Assembly (NCBI RefSeq): GCF_900090205.1
Contig: NZ_LT607802.1
Coordinates: 2,638,106-2,702,105, forward strand
Direction: 5' to 3'
DNA from: Vogesella sp. LIG4
GTDB lineage: Bacteria > Pseudomonadota > Gammaproteobacteria > Burkholderiales > Chromobacteriaceae
DNA length: 64,000 nucleotides
Each line of letters begins with the position of its first letter. The first letter of the stretch is position 1. The notes under the pieces are model-generated. The model worked only from the letters and a program-made list of their open reading frames with translations. It searched no databases and had not been told where the DNA came from. A program made the position numbers and the translations under genes. Shown one piece after another: positions 38,402 through 48,197 of this stretch.

Positions 38402-38923
38402 ATGGCAAGTTACCGTCGGATGTTCGTGGCAGGTGGAACGTATTTCTTGACCGTCACTTTGCTGGAGCGTGGTTCGTGTTTACTGGTGACGCATATCGAT
38501 GCGTTGCGTGATGCGGTCCGGCAGACGCAGCGAGTGCGGCCGTTCGGCATTGATGGCTGGGTGGTGTTGCCAGATCATTTTCATTGTCTGATCACGCTGC
38601 CACCCGGTGACGATGATTTTTCCAATCGCATCAAGGCGATCAAGATTCGGTTTGTTCGGCAGCTGGCGGCGAGTGAGGAGCGGAATGCCGTACGTGTCCG
38701 CAAGGGGGAGCGAGGTATCTGGCAACGCCGTTTCTGGGAGCATGTCATTCGTGACCAGACGGATTTCAATCGCCACCTCGATTACATTCATCGCAATCCA
38801 CTCAAGCATGGGCTGGTTACGCATGTTGCGGCATGGCCGTATTCGACTTTTCATCGCTATCTGGCCGCTGGTGTGTATCAGTCTGACTGGTGCGGGGTAG
38901 AGGATGCTCTGCGAGCACGGTAG
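38402..38923 (+). mobile_element. REP-associated tyrosine transposase (RAYT, TnpA_REP family)
   Basis: A 173-residue protein of the Y1/HUH single-strand transposase superfamily. It shows the metal-binding HFH motif in VLPDHFHCLITLP (about residue 60) and the catalytic tyrosine region LDYIHRNPLKHGLV near 133. RAYTs recognise REP hairpins preceded by GTAG, and three REP pairs with that tetranucleotide stand directly upstream. ATG 38402 follows AGGAGCAGG; the longer frame from 38375 overlaps untranslated DNA. The gene appears intact, so the locus may be an active or recently active REP source. Confidence 0.92.
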
Positions 38924-38966
38924 CCTGGATTGAATGAAATGAAGCCCGACGTTTACCGCGTAATTC

Positions 38967-39008
38967 CAAGGTTGGCCGCATGCCCTGACGGTATTGCGGC
39001 CAACTTTG
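38967..39008. repeat. Inverted pair of GTTGGCCGCA motifs downstream of the RAYT gene
   Basis: AAGGTTGGCCGCA (38968-38980) and its inverse TGCGGCCAACTTT (38995-39007) face each other across 14 nt, 45 bp after the RAYT stop, forming a 13-bp imperfect stem. It may act as a weak terminator. Confidence 0.7.
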
Positions 39009-39095
39009 CTTTGTCTGTGGCGTCCATTACGCGGATGTAGCCGCTACTCATCGTTGCCACCCGGCAGTCGGGCGCGGCATCTACTGTTGATCATG

Positions 39096-39121
39096 AAAAA
39101 CGCCCGCATGCAGCGGGCGTT
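39096..39121 (-). terminator. Terminator of sdaA
   Basis: Stem CGCCCGC/GCGGGCG with a short ATGCA-type loop; the minus strand ends in T5. Next to it, 39130-39149 is an exact abutting inverted pair TGCGGCCAAC-GTTGGCCGCA, a 20-bp palindrome of the dispersed motif, 9 bp from the sdaA stop. Confidence 0.75.
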
Positions 39122-39157
39122 GTCATGTCTGCGGCCAACGTTGGCCGCAAGCGGGCA

Positions 39158-40558
<1,401 letters not shown>

Positions 40559-40672
40559 GCTGCTTCTCTTGTCTGGTTGTGGCGCCGCCGTGGGTTGGCG
40601 GCGCCCGGTTTACAGGGGGTGGCCCCGTGCTGTTGGATAACGCACCGCGGCCAGGGTTGGCCGCAGCGCTTA

Positions 40673-40812
40673 GAGCTTATTCACGATCTGCTGCGCTTCG
40701 GCGATACGGCGTTGAAAATACCTTCGGAATGCTCATTGACTCCATGTCAATTCCGCTTCCTCAGCCATTTTCGCCTTGTCTCGCTCTAGCTCACGAGATC
40801 GTGAACAAGCTC
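40673..40812. mobile_element. 140-bp MITE-like element, copy A (between glyA and sdaA)
   Basis: Terminal inverted repeats of 17 bp, GAGCTTATTCACGATCT (40673-40689) and AGATCGTGAACAAGCTC (40796-40812), differ at a single base. The inside shares long stretches with copy B at 48072-48197, for example CTGCTGCGCTTC, CGATACGGCGTTGAAA and TTTTCGCCTTGTC. No protein is encoded. A small non-autonomous element is the simplest explanation; no related transposase gene is in the window. Confidence 0.75.
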
Positions 40813-40822
40813 TTATTACTAT

Positions 40823-42076
40823 TTAACGATAGACCGGATACGCGGCGCAAAGCTCCGCTACCTGGCGTTTTACGCGTGCACCCACTTCCGGGTTCTCGAT
40901 ATCGTCGAGGATGTCGCAGACCCAGTGCGCCACCTGGCGTGCCTCGGCTTCCTTGAAGCCACGGCTGGTGATGGCCGGGGTGCCGATGCGGATGCCGCTG
41001 GTCACGAACGGGCTTTGCGGATCGTTCGGCACCGCGTTCTTGTTCACGGTGATGTGAGCGGCGCCCAGCGCGGCATCGGCCGCCTTGCCGGTGAGGCCCT
41101 TGTCGATCAGGCTCAGCAGGAACAGGTGGTCGTCGGTCTTGCCGGACACGATGCTGTAGCCGCGGTCCTGGAACACCTTCACCATGGCGCGGGCGTTGGC
41201 CAGCACCTGTTTCTGGTAATCGACGAATTCCGGCTGCAGCGCCTCCTGGAACGCCACTGCCTTGGCGGCGATGACGTGCATCAGCGGGCCGCCCTGGATG
41301 CCGGGGAATACCACTGAGTTCAGCTTCTTCTCCAGTTCCGGGTTGGCCGCAGCCAGAATCAGGCCGCCACGCGGGCCGCGCAGGGTCTTGTGGGTGGTGG
41401 TGGTCACCACGTGGGCGTGCGGAATCGGGTTCGGGTACAGCCCGGCAGCCACCAGGCCGGCCACGTGGGCCATGTCCACGAACAGGTAGGCGCCGATGCT
41501 GTCGGCGATCTGGCGCATGCGCTTCCAGTCGACGATCAGCGAGTAGGCGGAGAAACCGGCCACGATCATCTTCGGCTGGTATTCGTTGGCCATGCGCTGC
41601 ACTTCGTCATAGTCGATCTCGCCGGTGGCCGGGTTCAGGCCGTACTGCACGGCGTGGTAGATCTTGCCGGAGAAGTTGACCTTGGCGCCGTGGGTGAGGT
41701 GGCCGCCATGGGCCAGGCTCATGCCGAGCACAGTGTCGTGCGGCTCCAGCAGCGCCATGTAGACGGCGGCGTTGGCCTGGCTGCCGGAGTGCGGCTGCAC
41801 GTTGGCGTAGTCGGCGCCGAACAGCTGCTTGGCGCGGTCAATGGCCAGCTGTTCCACCACGTCCACGTGTTCGCAGCCGCCGTAGTAGCGCTTGCCGGGG
41901 TAGCCCTCGGCGTATTTGTTGGTGAGCTGGCTGCCCTGGGCCTGCATCACGCGCGGGCTGGTGTAGTTTTCGGAGGCAATCAGCTCGATGTGGTCCTGCT
42001 GGCGCTGGTCTTCGGCCTGCATGGCGGCCCACAGGGCGTCGTCAAAGCCGGCAATCTGCATATCCTGGGTAAACAT
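40823..42076 (-). CDS. glyA: Serine hydroxymethyltransferase
   Basis: GlyA interconverts serine and glycine with tetrahydrofolate and PLP. The 417-residue protein has [14 protein letters not shown] near the N-terminus, [15 protein letters not shown] near 100, and the PLP lysine in [14 protein letters not shown] near 230. ATG 42076 follows AGGAG. It is preceded by a consensus promoter and a tandem glycine riboswitch in the 5' leader, so it is induced or repressed by glycine; with sdaA downstream, induction for glycine disposal is the likely sense. Confidence 0.97.
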   Translation of the reverse strand: MFTQDMQIAGFDDALWAAMQAEDQRQQDHIELIASENYTSPRVMQAQGSQLTNKYAEGYPGKRYYGGCEHVDVVEQLAIDRAKQLFGADYANVQPHSGSQANAAVYMALLEPHDTVLGMSLAHGGHLTHGAKVNFSGKIYHAVQYGLNPATGEIDYDEVQRMANEYQPKMIVAGFSAYSLIVDWKRMRQIADSIGAYLFVDMAHVAGLVAAGLYPNPIPHAHVVTTTTHKTLRGPRGGLILAAANPELEKKLNSVVFPGIQGGPLMHVIAAKAVAFQEALQPEFVDYQKQVLANARAMVKVFQDRGYSIVSGKTDDHLFLLSLIDKGLTGKAADAALGAAHITVNKNAVPNDPQSPFVTSGIRIGTPAITSRGFKEAEARQVAHWVCDILDDIENPEVGARVKRQVAELCAAYPVYR

Positions 42077-42183
42077 CGCGTATCTCCTGGTCGCCGGCGC
42101 AGGCGGCAAAACGTTGGCCGCACCGCGCCTTGAATAAAACGGGCGGTGATGGACGGACGGTCTGTGGAATGGCAGACAGGGTA

Positions 42184-42220
42184 ATGGGGCGTCCGCCCGG
42201 TATCACCGGACGATGCCCCC
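42184..42220 (-). promoter_or_regulatory. Hairpin between glycine riboswitch and glyA (candidate expression platform)
   Basis: On the minus strand, GGGGCATCGTCCGG pairs with CCGGGCGGACGCCCC, immediately after the second aptamer. No T tract follows, so it is either a weak terminator or an alternative fold of the switch. The glyA ribosome site lies about 95 nt further on. Confidence 0.5.
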
Positions 42221-42408
42221 TCTGTCCCTTTGCCTGAGAGATTGCGGCGCAGTATTGACTGGCCATGCTGCCTTCGGCGAGGCCGCGCGGTTGCGGGCCT
42301 ACTCTCCAGAGTGCCTGACCAGTGCAGTTCTTTTGCCTGAGAGTTTCTGGGGCGATTCCCCTTCGGCGCTGCCGCTGGATCAGATCCGGGCAGTCTCTCC
42401 TGCACTGG
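42219..42408 (-). ncRNA. Tandem glycine riboswitch upstream of glyA
   Basis: Two consecutive aptamers read on the minus strand. Aptamer 1 (42408-42319) is closed by CCAGTGCAG/CTGCACTGG and contains GGAGAGACTG, GCGCCGAAGGGG and CTCTCAGGCAAAAGAAC. Aptamer 2 (42316-42219) contains GGAGAGTAGG, CGCCGAAGGCAG and CTCTCAGGCAAAGGGACAG. These are the conserved glycine-riboswitch blocks, and the short linker fits the cooperative tandem type. It sits between a promoter and glyA. Confidence 0.95.
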
Positions 42409-42446
42409 TGGCGGCCAACCTTGCGATTGGCTGCGTAGCTTGGCGC

Positions 42447-42475
42447 AATCTAGAGAAGCTGGCCGTGGCTGTCAA
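42447..42475 (-). promoter_or_regulatory. Sigma-70 promoter of the glycine riboswitch-glyA transcript
   Basis: On the minus strand TTGACA (42470-42475) and TAGATT (42447-42452) are separated by 17 bp, placing the start just upstream of aptamer 1. Confidence 0.78.
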
Positions 42476-42838
42476 CGCATGTCGGACAGTATTCGATGTG
42501 CAGGTGCAGCATTGGTGTGGCTGGCTGACAGTAGTTAGCGCTTGCCGCCGGACAAGGGCTGCAGCCCGGATTTGCCGTTTGCGGGTGGTGATGGCATATC
42601 GCGCCAGAAGTTTCTTGCGCATTGCATATTGTCTACGGGGGCTATGGAATTTTTTGCGATTTAAACCTAACATATCGAAATTGCAAAGTTGTTTTAAATC
42701 AATTTTTTGCGACAGCATGGCGCAAATGCACGCAGAAAGTGCATGAAATTGTTTTCTGGCTATAACAGGAACGGGGCTCGCTCCCCGGTAGTAACATCCA
42801 CTCACTTCAAAATCCAATAAACAGGGGAAGTATCTATC
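42476..42838. other. Intergenic leader of the chemoreceptor gene
   Basis: No gene is seen. Bases 42645-42720 are markedly AT-rich compared with the surroundings (runs of T6 and TTTAAA) and probably contain the chemoreceptor promoter. AGGGGAAG (42823-42830) is its ribosome site. I looked for a flagellar sigma-28 pattern and did not find a convincing one. Confidence 0.45.
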
Positions 42839-44707
42839 ATGTCTTTGCGCGCAAAACTGATGACGTTCGTGCTGCTGGTAATTGCAGCACTGGCAGTCGT
42901 CTTCTGTAGCGTTGCCTACTGGAAGATGAGTGCCACGCTGGCAACCCAGATCGAAGGGCAGATCAAGATGGCTGCCGACAATAAGGTGAGCTTCGTATCA
43001 GAGTGGGTGCAGAGCAAGCAGCATATTGCTGCTTCGGTACTGCCGCGTTTCGGTACTGGCGAACTCAAGCCGATACTGGATCAGGCCAAGGCCGCCGGTG
43101 GCTTTGACGACATGTATATCGGCCAGCCGGACAAGACCATGACCCAGCCCACCGGGGCGACACCGGTACCGCCAGGCTATGACCCGACCGTACGGCCGTG
43201 GTACCTGGCTGCCAAGGATTCCGACGGTCCTATCGCTTCGCCTCCGTATATCGACGCTGCAACCAAGAAGCCGATCATCACCTTTGCCCAGGCGCGCAAG
43301 GATGGCGGCCAGCTGGTGGCGGTAGCCGGTGGCGACGTGACGCTGGCGCGCGTGGTGGAAGAAGTGGTGTCCGCCAAGCTGCCGGGCGATGGCTACGCCT
43401 TCCTGATTACCGCGGCAGGCGATGTGATCGCCCACCCGCAAAAAGACTCCGCGCTGAAGAAAATCGGTGAGGTCATTCCAGGCTTCGACCTGGCTGGCCT
43501 GAGCAAGGATGGCGTGATCCAGTCCGCCTCCATCGATGGCGAAACCCAGCTGGTGGCGCTGTTCCCGGTGCCGAAGACCAACTGGCTGTTCGGCGTGCTG
43601 GTGCCCAAGGCTGCCGCCATGGCACCGGTGAGCCAGCTGCTGATGGTAATGGTGGGCCTGGCGATTGCCGGCATGATCCTGGCCAGCATCCTGGCCTATG
43701 TGGGCGTGGCACGCATGCTGTCCGGCCTGGGCACCCTGCACAAGGCGATGCAGGAAGTGGCCAGCGGCCATGGCGACCTCACCAAGACCCTGCCGGTGGG
43801 CAACCGTGACGAAGTGGGCCAGATCGCCGACGCCTTCAACCAGTTCGTGGCCAAGCTGCGCGAGATGTTCATCACCGTGCGCGACGAATCCGAAGCCCTG
43901 GCACGCGATGCCGGCGAGCTGAGCAGCGTGGCCGAGCAGATCGGCCAGGACTCCCGCGTGCAGTCCACCGAGCTGTCTGCTACCGCGGCCACCATCGAGG
44001 AAATCACGGTCAGCATCAACCACATTGCCGACCACGTGGGCGAAACCGAGGCGCTGGTGGCGCAGTCGCGCAGCAACTCGGTGGATTCGCACCGTGCCAT
44101 GGCCGAGGTGGAGCGCGAAGTGCAGTCCATCCAGACCGCCGTGGCTTCGCTGCACACCGTAATGGGCAGCCTGTCCGGCCAGTCCGAACAGATCAAGGGC
44201 ATTGTCGGCGTGATCCGCGACATCGCCGATCAGACCAACCTGCTGGCGCTGAACGCGGCCATTGAAGCTGCCCGCGCCGGCGAATCCGGCCGCGGCTTTG
44301 CCGTGGTGGCCGATGAGGTGCGCAAGCTGGCCGAGCGTACCGCCACTGCCACCGTGCAGATCGCCGAGATGATCGACACCGTGATCCGCCGCACCGGCGA
44401 GGCCATCGAGCATGCCGATACCACCAACGAGAAGGTGGCATCCGGTGTCACCTTGTCGCGCCAGGCGGCCGACAAGGTGGAAGTGATCAAGAGCAATGCC
44501 GAGGAAATCTCCTCGCGCATGGGCGAAATCACCTCCTCCACCGCCGAGCAGGGCATCGCCACCAACGAGATGGCACGCAGTGCCGAGCGCGTGAACGTGA
44601 TGGCGCAGCAGACCGACAGCAGCCTGCAGCAGGCGCTGGCCACCATCAACCTGCTGGCGCAGCGCGGCGACGAACTGAAGTCGCTGGTTGCCCGCTTCCG
44701 CCTCTGA
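42839..44707 (+). CDS. Methyl-accepting chemotaxis protein with Cache sensor
   Basis: The 622-residue receptor has a first membrane segment (~8-28), a periplasmic Cache-type domain (~35-270, with [10 protein letters not shown] and [16 protein letters not shown] motifs), a second membrane segment (~275-297), HAMP (~298-350) and a methyl-accepting signalling domain whose tip reads [19 protein letters not shown]. It senses a small extracellular ligand, unidentified, and signals to CheA/CheW. AGGGGAAG precedes the ATG. It is monocistronic, with a terminator at 44730-44752. Confidence 0.95.
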   Translation: MSLRAKLMTFVLLVIAALAVVFCSVAYWKMSATLATQIEGQIKMAADNKVSFVSEWVQSKQHIAASVLPRFGTGELKPILDQAKAAGGFDDMYIGQPDKTMTQPTGATPVPPGYDPTVRPWYLAAKDSDGPIASPPYIDAATKKPIITFAQARKDGGQLVAVAGGDVTLARVVEEVVSAKLPGDGYAFLITAAGDVIAHPQKDSALKKIGEVIPGFDLAGLSKDGVIQSASIDGETQLVALFPVPKTNWLFGVLVPKAAAMAPVSQLLMVMVGLAIAGMILASILAYVGVARMLSGLGTLHKAMQEVASGHGDLTKTLPVGNRDEVGQIADAFNQFVAKLREMFITVRDESEALARDAGELSSVAEQIGQDSRVQSTELSATAATIEEITVSINHIADHVGETEALVAQSRSNSVDSHRAMAEVEREVQSIQTAVASLHTVMGSLSGQSEQIKGIVGVIRDIADQTNLLALNAAIEAARAGESGRGFAVVADEVRKLAERTATATVQIAEMIDTVIRRTGEAIEHADTTNEKVASGVTLSRQAADKVEVIKSNAEEISSRMGEITSSTAEQGIATNEMARSAERVNVMAQQTDSSLQQALATINLLAQRGDELKSLVARFRL

Positions 44708-44729
44708 GCGCATTCTCTGCCTTGCATCG

Positions 44730-44752
44730 CCCCGGCCCGTGCCGGGGTTTTT
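44730..44752 (+). terminator. Terminator of the chemoreceptor gene
   Basis: Stem CCCCGGC/GCCGGGG with CCGT loop and a T-rich tail (TTTTTCATTT), 22 bp after the stop. Confidence 0.9.
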
Positions 44753-44769
44753 CATTTAAGGAGCCGGCC

Positions 44770-45726
44770 ATGCGCGACCCGTTCACCGTATTCGGCAGCA
44801 GCCCCGTCGTGCTGGACGGCGCCATGGCCTCGGAACTGGAGCGCCGTGGCTGCGACCTGAACGATGCGCTGTGGTCGGCGCGGGTGCTGATCGAGCAGCC
44901 GCAGCTGATTCGCGATGTGCACTACGACTACTTCCTGGCCGGCGCCGACGTGGCCACTACTGCCAGCTACCAGGCGAGCTTCCCCGGCTTTGCCCGTCGT
45001 GGCATTGATGCCGGTGAGGCTGCGCGGCTGATGCGGCTGTCGGTGGAGCTGGCGCAGGCGGCGCGCGACGCGTTCTGGGCCGACGAGCACAACAGGGTTG
45101 GCCGCACGCGCCCGCTGGTGGCGGCCTCGGTGGGCCCTTACGGCGCCATGCTGGCCGACGGCTCGGAATACCGCGGCCACTATGGCCTCTCCGAGCAGCA
45201 GCTGGTGGACTTTCATCGCCCGCGCATCGCCGCACTGCTGGCGGCCGGGCCGGACTTGCTGGCCTGCGAGACCATTCCCTGCCAGCAGGAGGCGCTGGCA
45301 CTGGCGCGGCTGCTGCGGGACGAGTTTCCGCAGGCTGCGGCGTGGATCAGCTTCTCCTGCCGCGACGATGCCAATCTGAGCGAAGGCACTCCTCTGGCCG
45401 ATGCTATCGCCGCGCTGCAGCCATTCGCCCAGGCGGTGGCGGTAGGGGTGAACTGCACCGCGCCGCGCCACATCGCGCCCTTGTTGCAGGCGGCGGCACA
45501 GGCCAGCGGCAAGCGGCTGCTGACCTATCCGAACTCCGGTGAAACCTACGACCCGGTGAGCAAGACCTGGCACGACAGCAACGAACCGCAGGCATTTGCC
45601 GATGCCGCCCGCCAGTGGCGCGCGGCCGGCGCCAGTTGTATTGGCGGCTGCTGCCGCACCACGCCGGACGACATTCGCGCGCTGGCCGCCTGGCTGCGCG
45701 GCAGCCGAGGGCAGGGTACTGCATGA
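44770..45726 (+). CDS. mmuM: Homocysteine S-methyltransferase
   Basis: MmuM transfers a methyl group from S-methylmethionine (or SAM) to homocysteine, making methionine. The 318-residue protein starts with VLDGAMASELERRGCDL and has the zinc cysteines in GVNCTAP (~225) and GGCCRTTPDD (~296). A methylmethionine permease, its usual partner, is not adjacent. ATG 44770 has a perfect AAGGAG site, which lies just after the preceding terminator. Confidence 0.93.
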   Translation: MRDPFTVFGSSPVVLDGAMASELERRGCDLNDALWSARVLIEQPQLIRDVHYDYFLAGADVATTASYQASFPGFARRGIDAGEAARLMRLSVELAQAARDAFWADEHNRVGRTRPLVAASVGPYGAMLADGSEYRGHYGLSEQQLVDFHRPRIAALLAAGPDLLACETIPCQQEALALARLLRDEFPQAAAWISFSCRDDANLSEGTPLADAIAALQPFAQAVAVGVNCTAPRHIAPLLQAAAQASGKRLLTYPNSGETYDPVSKTWHDSNEPQAFADAARQWRAAGASCIGGCCRTTPDDIRALAAWLRGSRGQGTA

Positions 45727-45885
45727 GGTGGTGGCTTGCTGTGGCGTAAAGTTGCCGGAAAATGATTTATTTGTTTCTGTAATGGCAGTGAATTGCCATT
45801 TCGTGGATTCTTGATCTGGATGCTGGTGGTTGCCGGGGTGGAAAAGTAAAATGGCCACTTCTTTTGTTGCGTCGCAATATCAATC

Positions 45886-46521
45886 ATGACCACGCTCAGC
45901 CCATCCGCCATCCCCGAGGCGGATACCGCCATCGCCCACAGCCTGCTGGAAGACGTGCTCGCCATCCTGGTGGGCACGCTGCTGGTGGCTTTCGGCGTGG
46001 CGATGTTCAAGCAGGCCGGCCTGCTCACCGGCAGCACCGCCGGCATCGCCTTCCTGCTGCACTACCGCACCGGCCTGCCGTTCGGCGCCATCTTCTTCAC
46101 CATCAACCTGCCGTTCTACTGGCTGGCCTGGCGCCGCATGGGCTGGCGCTTCACGCTGAAGACCTTTATCGCGGTGAGCCTGCTGTCGCTGTTCACCAGC
46201 ATGCACGGCCAGTTCCTGCACCTGGGCAGCCTCAACCCGTTCTACACCGGGCTGGTGGGCGGGCTGATGATGGGCATGGGCTTCATTGCGCTGTTCCGCC
46301 ACCAGGCCAGCCTGGGCGGCATCAATATCCTGGCGCTGTTCCTGCAGGATCGCTACGGCATCCGCGCCGGCAAGCTGCAGCTGGGGCTGGATCTGCTGAT
46401 TCTTGGCACTTCGCTGCTGCTGGTGAGCTGGCCGGCGCTGCTGGGCTCTATCCTGGGGGCCGCGGCGCTGAACATGGTGATCGGCTTCAACCACCGCCCG
46501 GACCGCTACATCGCCATATAG
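45886..46521 (+). CDS. YitT/YczE-family inner-membrane protein
   Basis: A 211-residue protein with five or six hydrophobic segments. AGLLTGSTAGIAFLLHYRTG near 45-65 and HQASLGGINILALFLQDRYG near 138-157 are the repeated Gly-rich turns of the YitT family (DUF161). Function is not established; transport is suspected. It is terminated by the unusual hairpin at 46544-46574. Confidence 0.85.
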   Translation: MTTLSPSAIPEADTAIAHSLLEDVLAILVGTLLVAFGVAMFKQAGLLTGSTAGIAFLLHYRTGLPFGAIFFTINLPFYWLAWRRMGWRFTLKTFIAVSLLSLFTSMHGQFLHLGSLNPFYTGLVGGLMMGMGFIALFRHQASLGGINILALFLQDRYGIRAGKLQLGLDLLILGTSLLLVSWPALLGSILGAAALNMVIGFNHRPDRYIAI

Positions 46522-46543
46522 CCGCGTTGGCGCGATGGACACG

Positions 46544-46574
46544 AAAAAGGTTGGCCGCATGCGGCCAACCTTTT
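46544..46574 (+). terminator. Terminator built from two abutting inverted GTTGGCCGCA motifs
   Basis: A5 precedes GGTTGGCCGCA (46549-46559), which abuts its exact inverse TGCGGCCAACC (46560-46570) followed by T4. The perfect 11-bp arms with flanking A and T runs form a complete bidirectional terminator between the convergent YitT and GFA genes. In Neisseria, paired uptake sequences form terminators in the same way. Confidence 0.88.
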
Positions 46575-46593
46575 CTGCTTTGGAGCATGCTGT

Positions 46594-46995
46594 TCAGGCT
46601 TGGCGATCCGCCGGGTGGTTCACGCCGTCGTTCACCGGCACCGGGCCGAGTTCATACGGGTTGACGCCTTCCAGGCAGCCGACGTTGTAGCCGTACTGCT
46701 GCGGGTTGCTGCGCCGCTGGTGGTGGGTGTAGATGCCGCACTCACCGCAGAAATAGTGGCTGGCGGTGCGGGTGTTGAACTGGTACAGCCTGAGCTTGTC
46801 CGCGCCCTGCACGATGCGGATGCCGGCCAGCGGCACCGAGGCGACGATGGCGCCCTTGCGGCGGCAGATGGAGCAGTCGCAGCGGCGCGGGTCGACGATG
46901 CCGTCCGGCAGATGCAGCTCCAGTACCACCGCGCCGCAGTGGCAGCTGGCGGTGTGGTATTCGCGGATGGGGGTGTTGCCGACCTGCTTGATCAT
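46594..46995 (-). CDS. GFA-family zinc protein (glutathione-dependent formaldehyde-activating-like)
   Basis: The 133-residue protein has the GFA/CENP-V cysteine pattern: CHCG near 18-21, CDCSICRRKG near 39-48 and CGECG near 83-87, binding zinc. The family includes the formaldehyde-glutathione adduct enzyme, but most members have unproven activity and no formaldehyde dehydrogenase is near. ATG 46995 follows AGGAGG. Confidence 0.87.
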   Translation of the reverse strand: MIKQVGNTPIREYHTASCHCGAVVLELHLPDGIVDPRRCDCSICRRKGAIVASVPLAGIRIVQGADKLRLYQFNTRTASHYFCGECGIYTHHQRRSNPQQYGYNVGCLEGVNPYELGPVPVNDGVNHPADRQA

Positions 46996-47067
46996 GGCGG
47001 CCTCCTGGCTGAATGGCATCGGCATGATGCCGGCTGCGGGGCAGGGCTGCTACTGGCCGTTGGGCGT

Positions 47068-47131
47068 GGCGCGGTCTGTGGCACGCCGGATAGGCGATTT
47101 CCGGGATGCGCTGCGTTTATCCGGGCTACGA
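47068..47131 (-). repeat. REP-like hairpin remnant
   Basis: On the minus strand the stretch begins GTAGCCCGGATAAACGC and ends CCTATCCGGCG, so GTAG is followed by an imperfect hairpin, the general design of REP sequences. Its sequence differs from the GTAGGGCGGAAG units near the RAYT gene, so it belongs to another subfamily. Confidence 0.5.
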
Positions 47132-47140
47132 CGGGGCAAC

Positions 47141-47163
47141 AAAAACCCGGCGCGCGGCCGGGT
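47141..47163 (-). terminator. Terminator of rlmJ
   Basis: Stem ACCCGG/CCGGGT with a GC-rich loop; minus strand continues with T5, directly after the rlmJ stop. Confidence 0.75.
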
Positions 47164-47167
47164 GGGG

Positions 47168-48025
47168 TCAGTTCTTCTGGTGGCCGTTCTCGTGGAAGGC
47201 CAGGCTGTAGTCGGCACCGGCATCCACCGCCAGTGCGTCCTTCAGCCAGGGCAGCACGGCTTCCAGTTCGGCCTTGAGCGTCCACGGCGGGTTGACCACG
47301 AACATGCCGCTGCCGTGCATGCCGAAGCCGTCCTGCGACGGTTTGCGCACGGTGAGGGTGACGTCCAGCCAGCTGTGGCAGGGCAGCTTCTTCAGCTCGC
47401 GCACCATGTCGCCCACGTCCTTGCGCTGCAGCAGCGGGTACCAGATGGCGTAGCTGCCGGTGGCGAAGCGCTTCAGCGCCTCTTTCATCGCCCGTACCAC
47501 GTGCTGGTAGTCACCCTTGTCCTCGTACGGCGGGTCGATCAGCGTCAGCGCGCGGCGCGGCGGCGGCGGCAGGATGGACTTGATGGCCTCGAAGCCGTTG
47601 GCCTTGTCCACTTTTACACGGCGGCCGGCGTCGGCAAAGCAGTGCGACAGCAGCTCGAAATCGCTGGGGTGCAGCTCGAACAGCCGCAGCTTGTCGCTGC
47701 CGGCCATTACCTCGGCGGCGAACCAGGGCGAGCCAGGGTAGTGGCGCAACTCGCCATCCTGGTTCATGCCGCGCACCACTTCGAGATAACGCTGCACCAG
47801 CTCGGGCGCGTCGTCGCGCTGCCACAGCCGCGCCACGCCATCCACGTATTCGGCGGTCTTGGTGGCATAGCCCTCGGTGAGGCTGTAGGCACCGGCGCCG
47901 GCGTGGGTGTCGATGTACCAGAAAGCGCCTTTCTGGCCGAGATAATCAAGAATCTGCACCTCTACCAGGTGCTTGAGTACGTCGGCGTGGTTGCCGGCGT
48001 GAAAGGCGTGGCGATAACTGAGCAT
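47168..48025 (-). CDS. rlmJ: 23S rRNA (adenine2030-N6)-methyltransferase
   Basis: RlmJ methylates A2030 of 23S rRNA. The 285-residue protein begins MLSYRHAFHAGNHADVLKH, a nearly invariant family start, and has the catalytic DPPY motif in LIDPPYEDKGDY near 165. SAM-binding residues lie around YIDTHAGAGAYSL (37-49). It is transcribed alone, opposite to mmuM and yitT. Confidence 0.95.
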   Translation of the reverse strand: MLSYRHAFHAGNHADVLKHLVEVQILDYLGQKGAFWYIDTHAGAGAYSLTEGYATKTAEYVDGVARLWQRDDAPELVQRYLEVVRGMNQDGELRHYPGSPWFAAEVMAGSDKLRLFELHPSDFELLSHCFADAGRRVKVDKANGFEAIKSILPPPPRRALTLIDPPYEDKGDYQHVVRAMKEALKRFATGSYAIWYPLLQRKDVGDMVRELKKLPCHSWLDVTLTVRKPSQDGFGMHGSGMFVVNPPWTLKAELEAVLPWLKDALAVDAGADYSLAFHENGHQKN

Positions 48026-48071
48026 GGGCGTGGGCCGTCAAAAACAGCCGGCTATTGTAGCGTAAGCCGGG

Positions 48072-48197
48072 TTTACGATCTGCTGCGCTTCGCGCGATAC
48101 GGCGTTGAAACCGGCTTCGCAATGCGCATTTACTTTTGTAAATTCCGCTTACTCAGTCGTTTTCGCCTTGTCGCGCCCTAGCTAGCGAGATCGTGAG
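48072..48197. mobile_element. MITE-like element, copy B (overlaps the 3' end of truC)
   Basis: Second copy of the element at 40673-40812. Its ends, TTTACGATCT (48072-48081) and AGATCGTGAG (48188-48197), are imperfect inverted repeats. Shared internal blocks include CTGCTGCGCTTCG, CGATACGGCGTTGAAA and TTTTCGCCTTGTC. The last codons and stop of truC fall inside the right end, so the insertion apparently reshaped that gene's C-terminus. Confidence 0.72.

Noticed and set aside
37548..38511. Several overlapping frames of 60-200 codons across the REP array
   Set aside because: They translate repeated inverted REP DNA on both strands and give the same repetitive peptides; not genes.
42640..42740. 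Sigma-28 flagellar promoter before the chemoreceptor
   Set aside because: TAAA-like -35 sequences exist, but no GCCGATAA-like -10 is at the right spacing.
42213..42746. 177-codon plus-strand frame across the glyA leader
   Set aside because: Lies over the minus-strand tandem glycine riboswitch and promoter.
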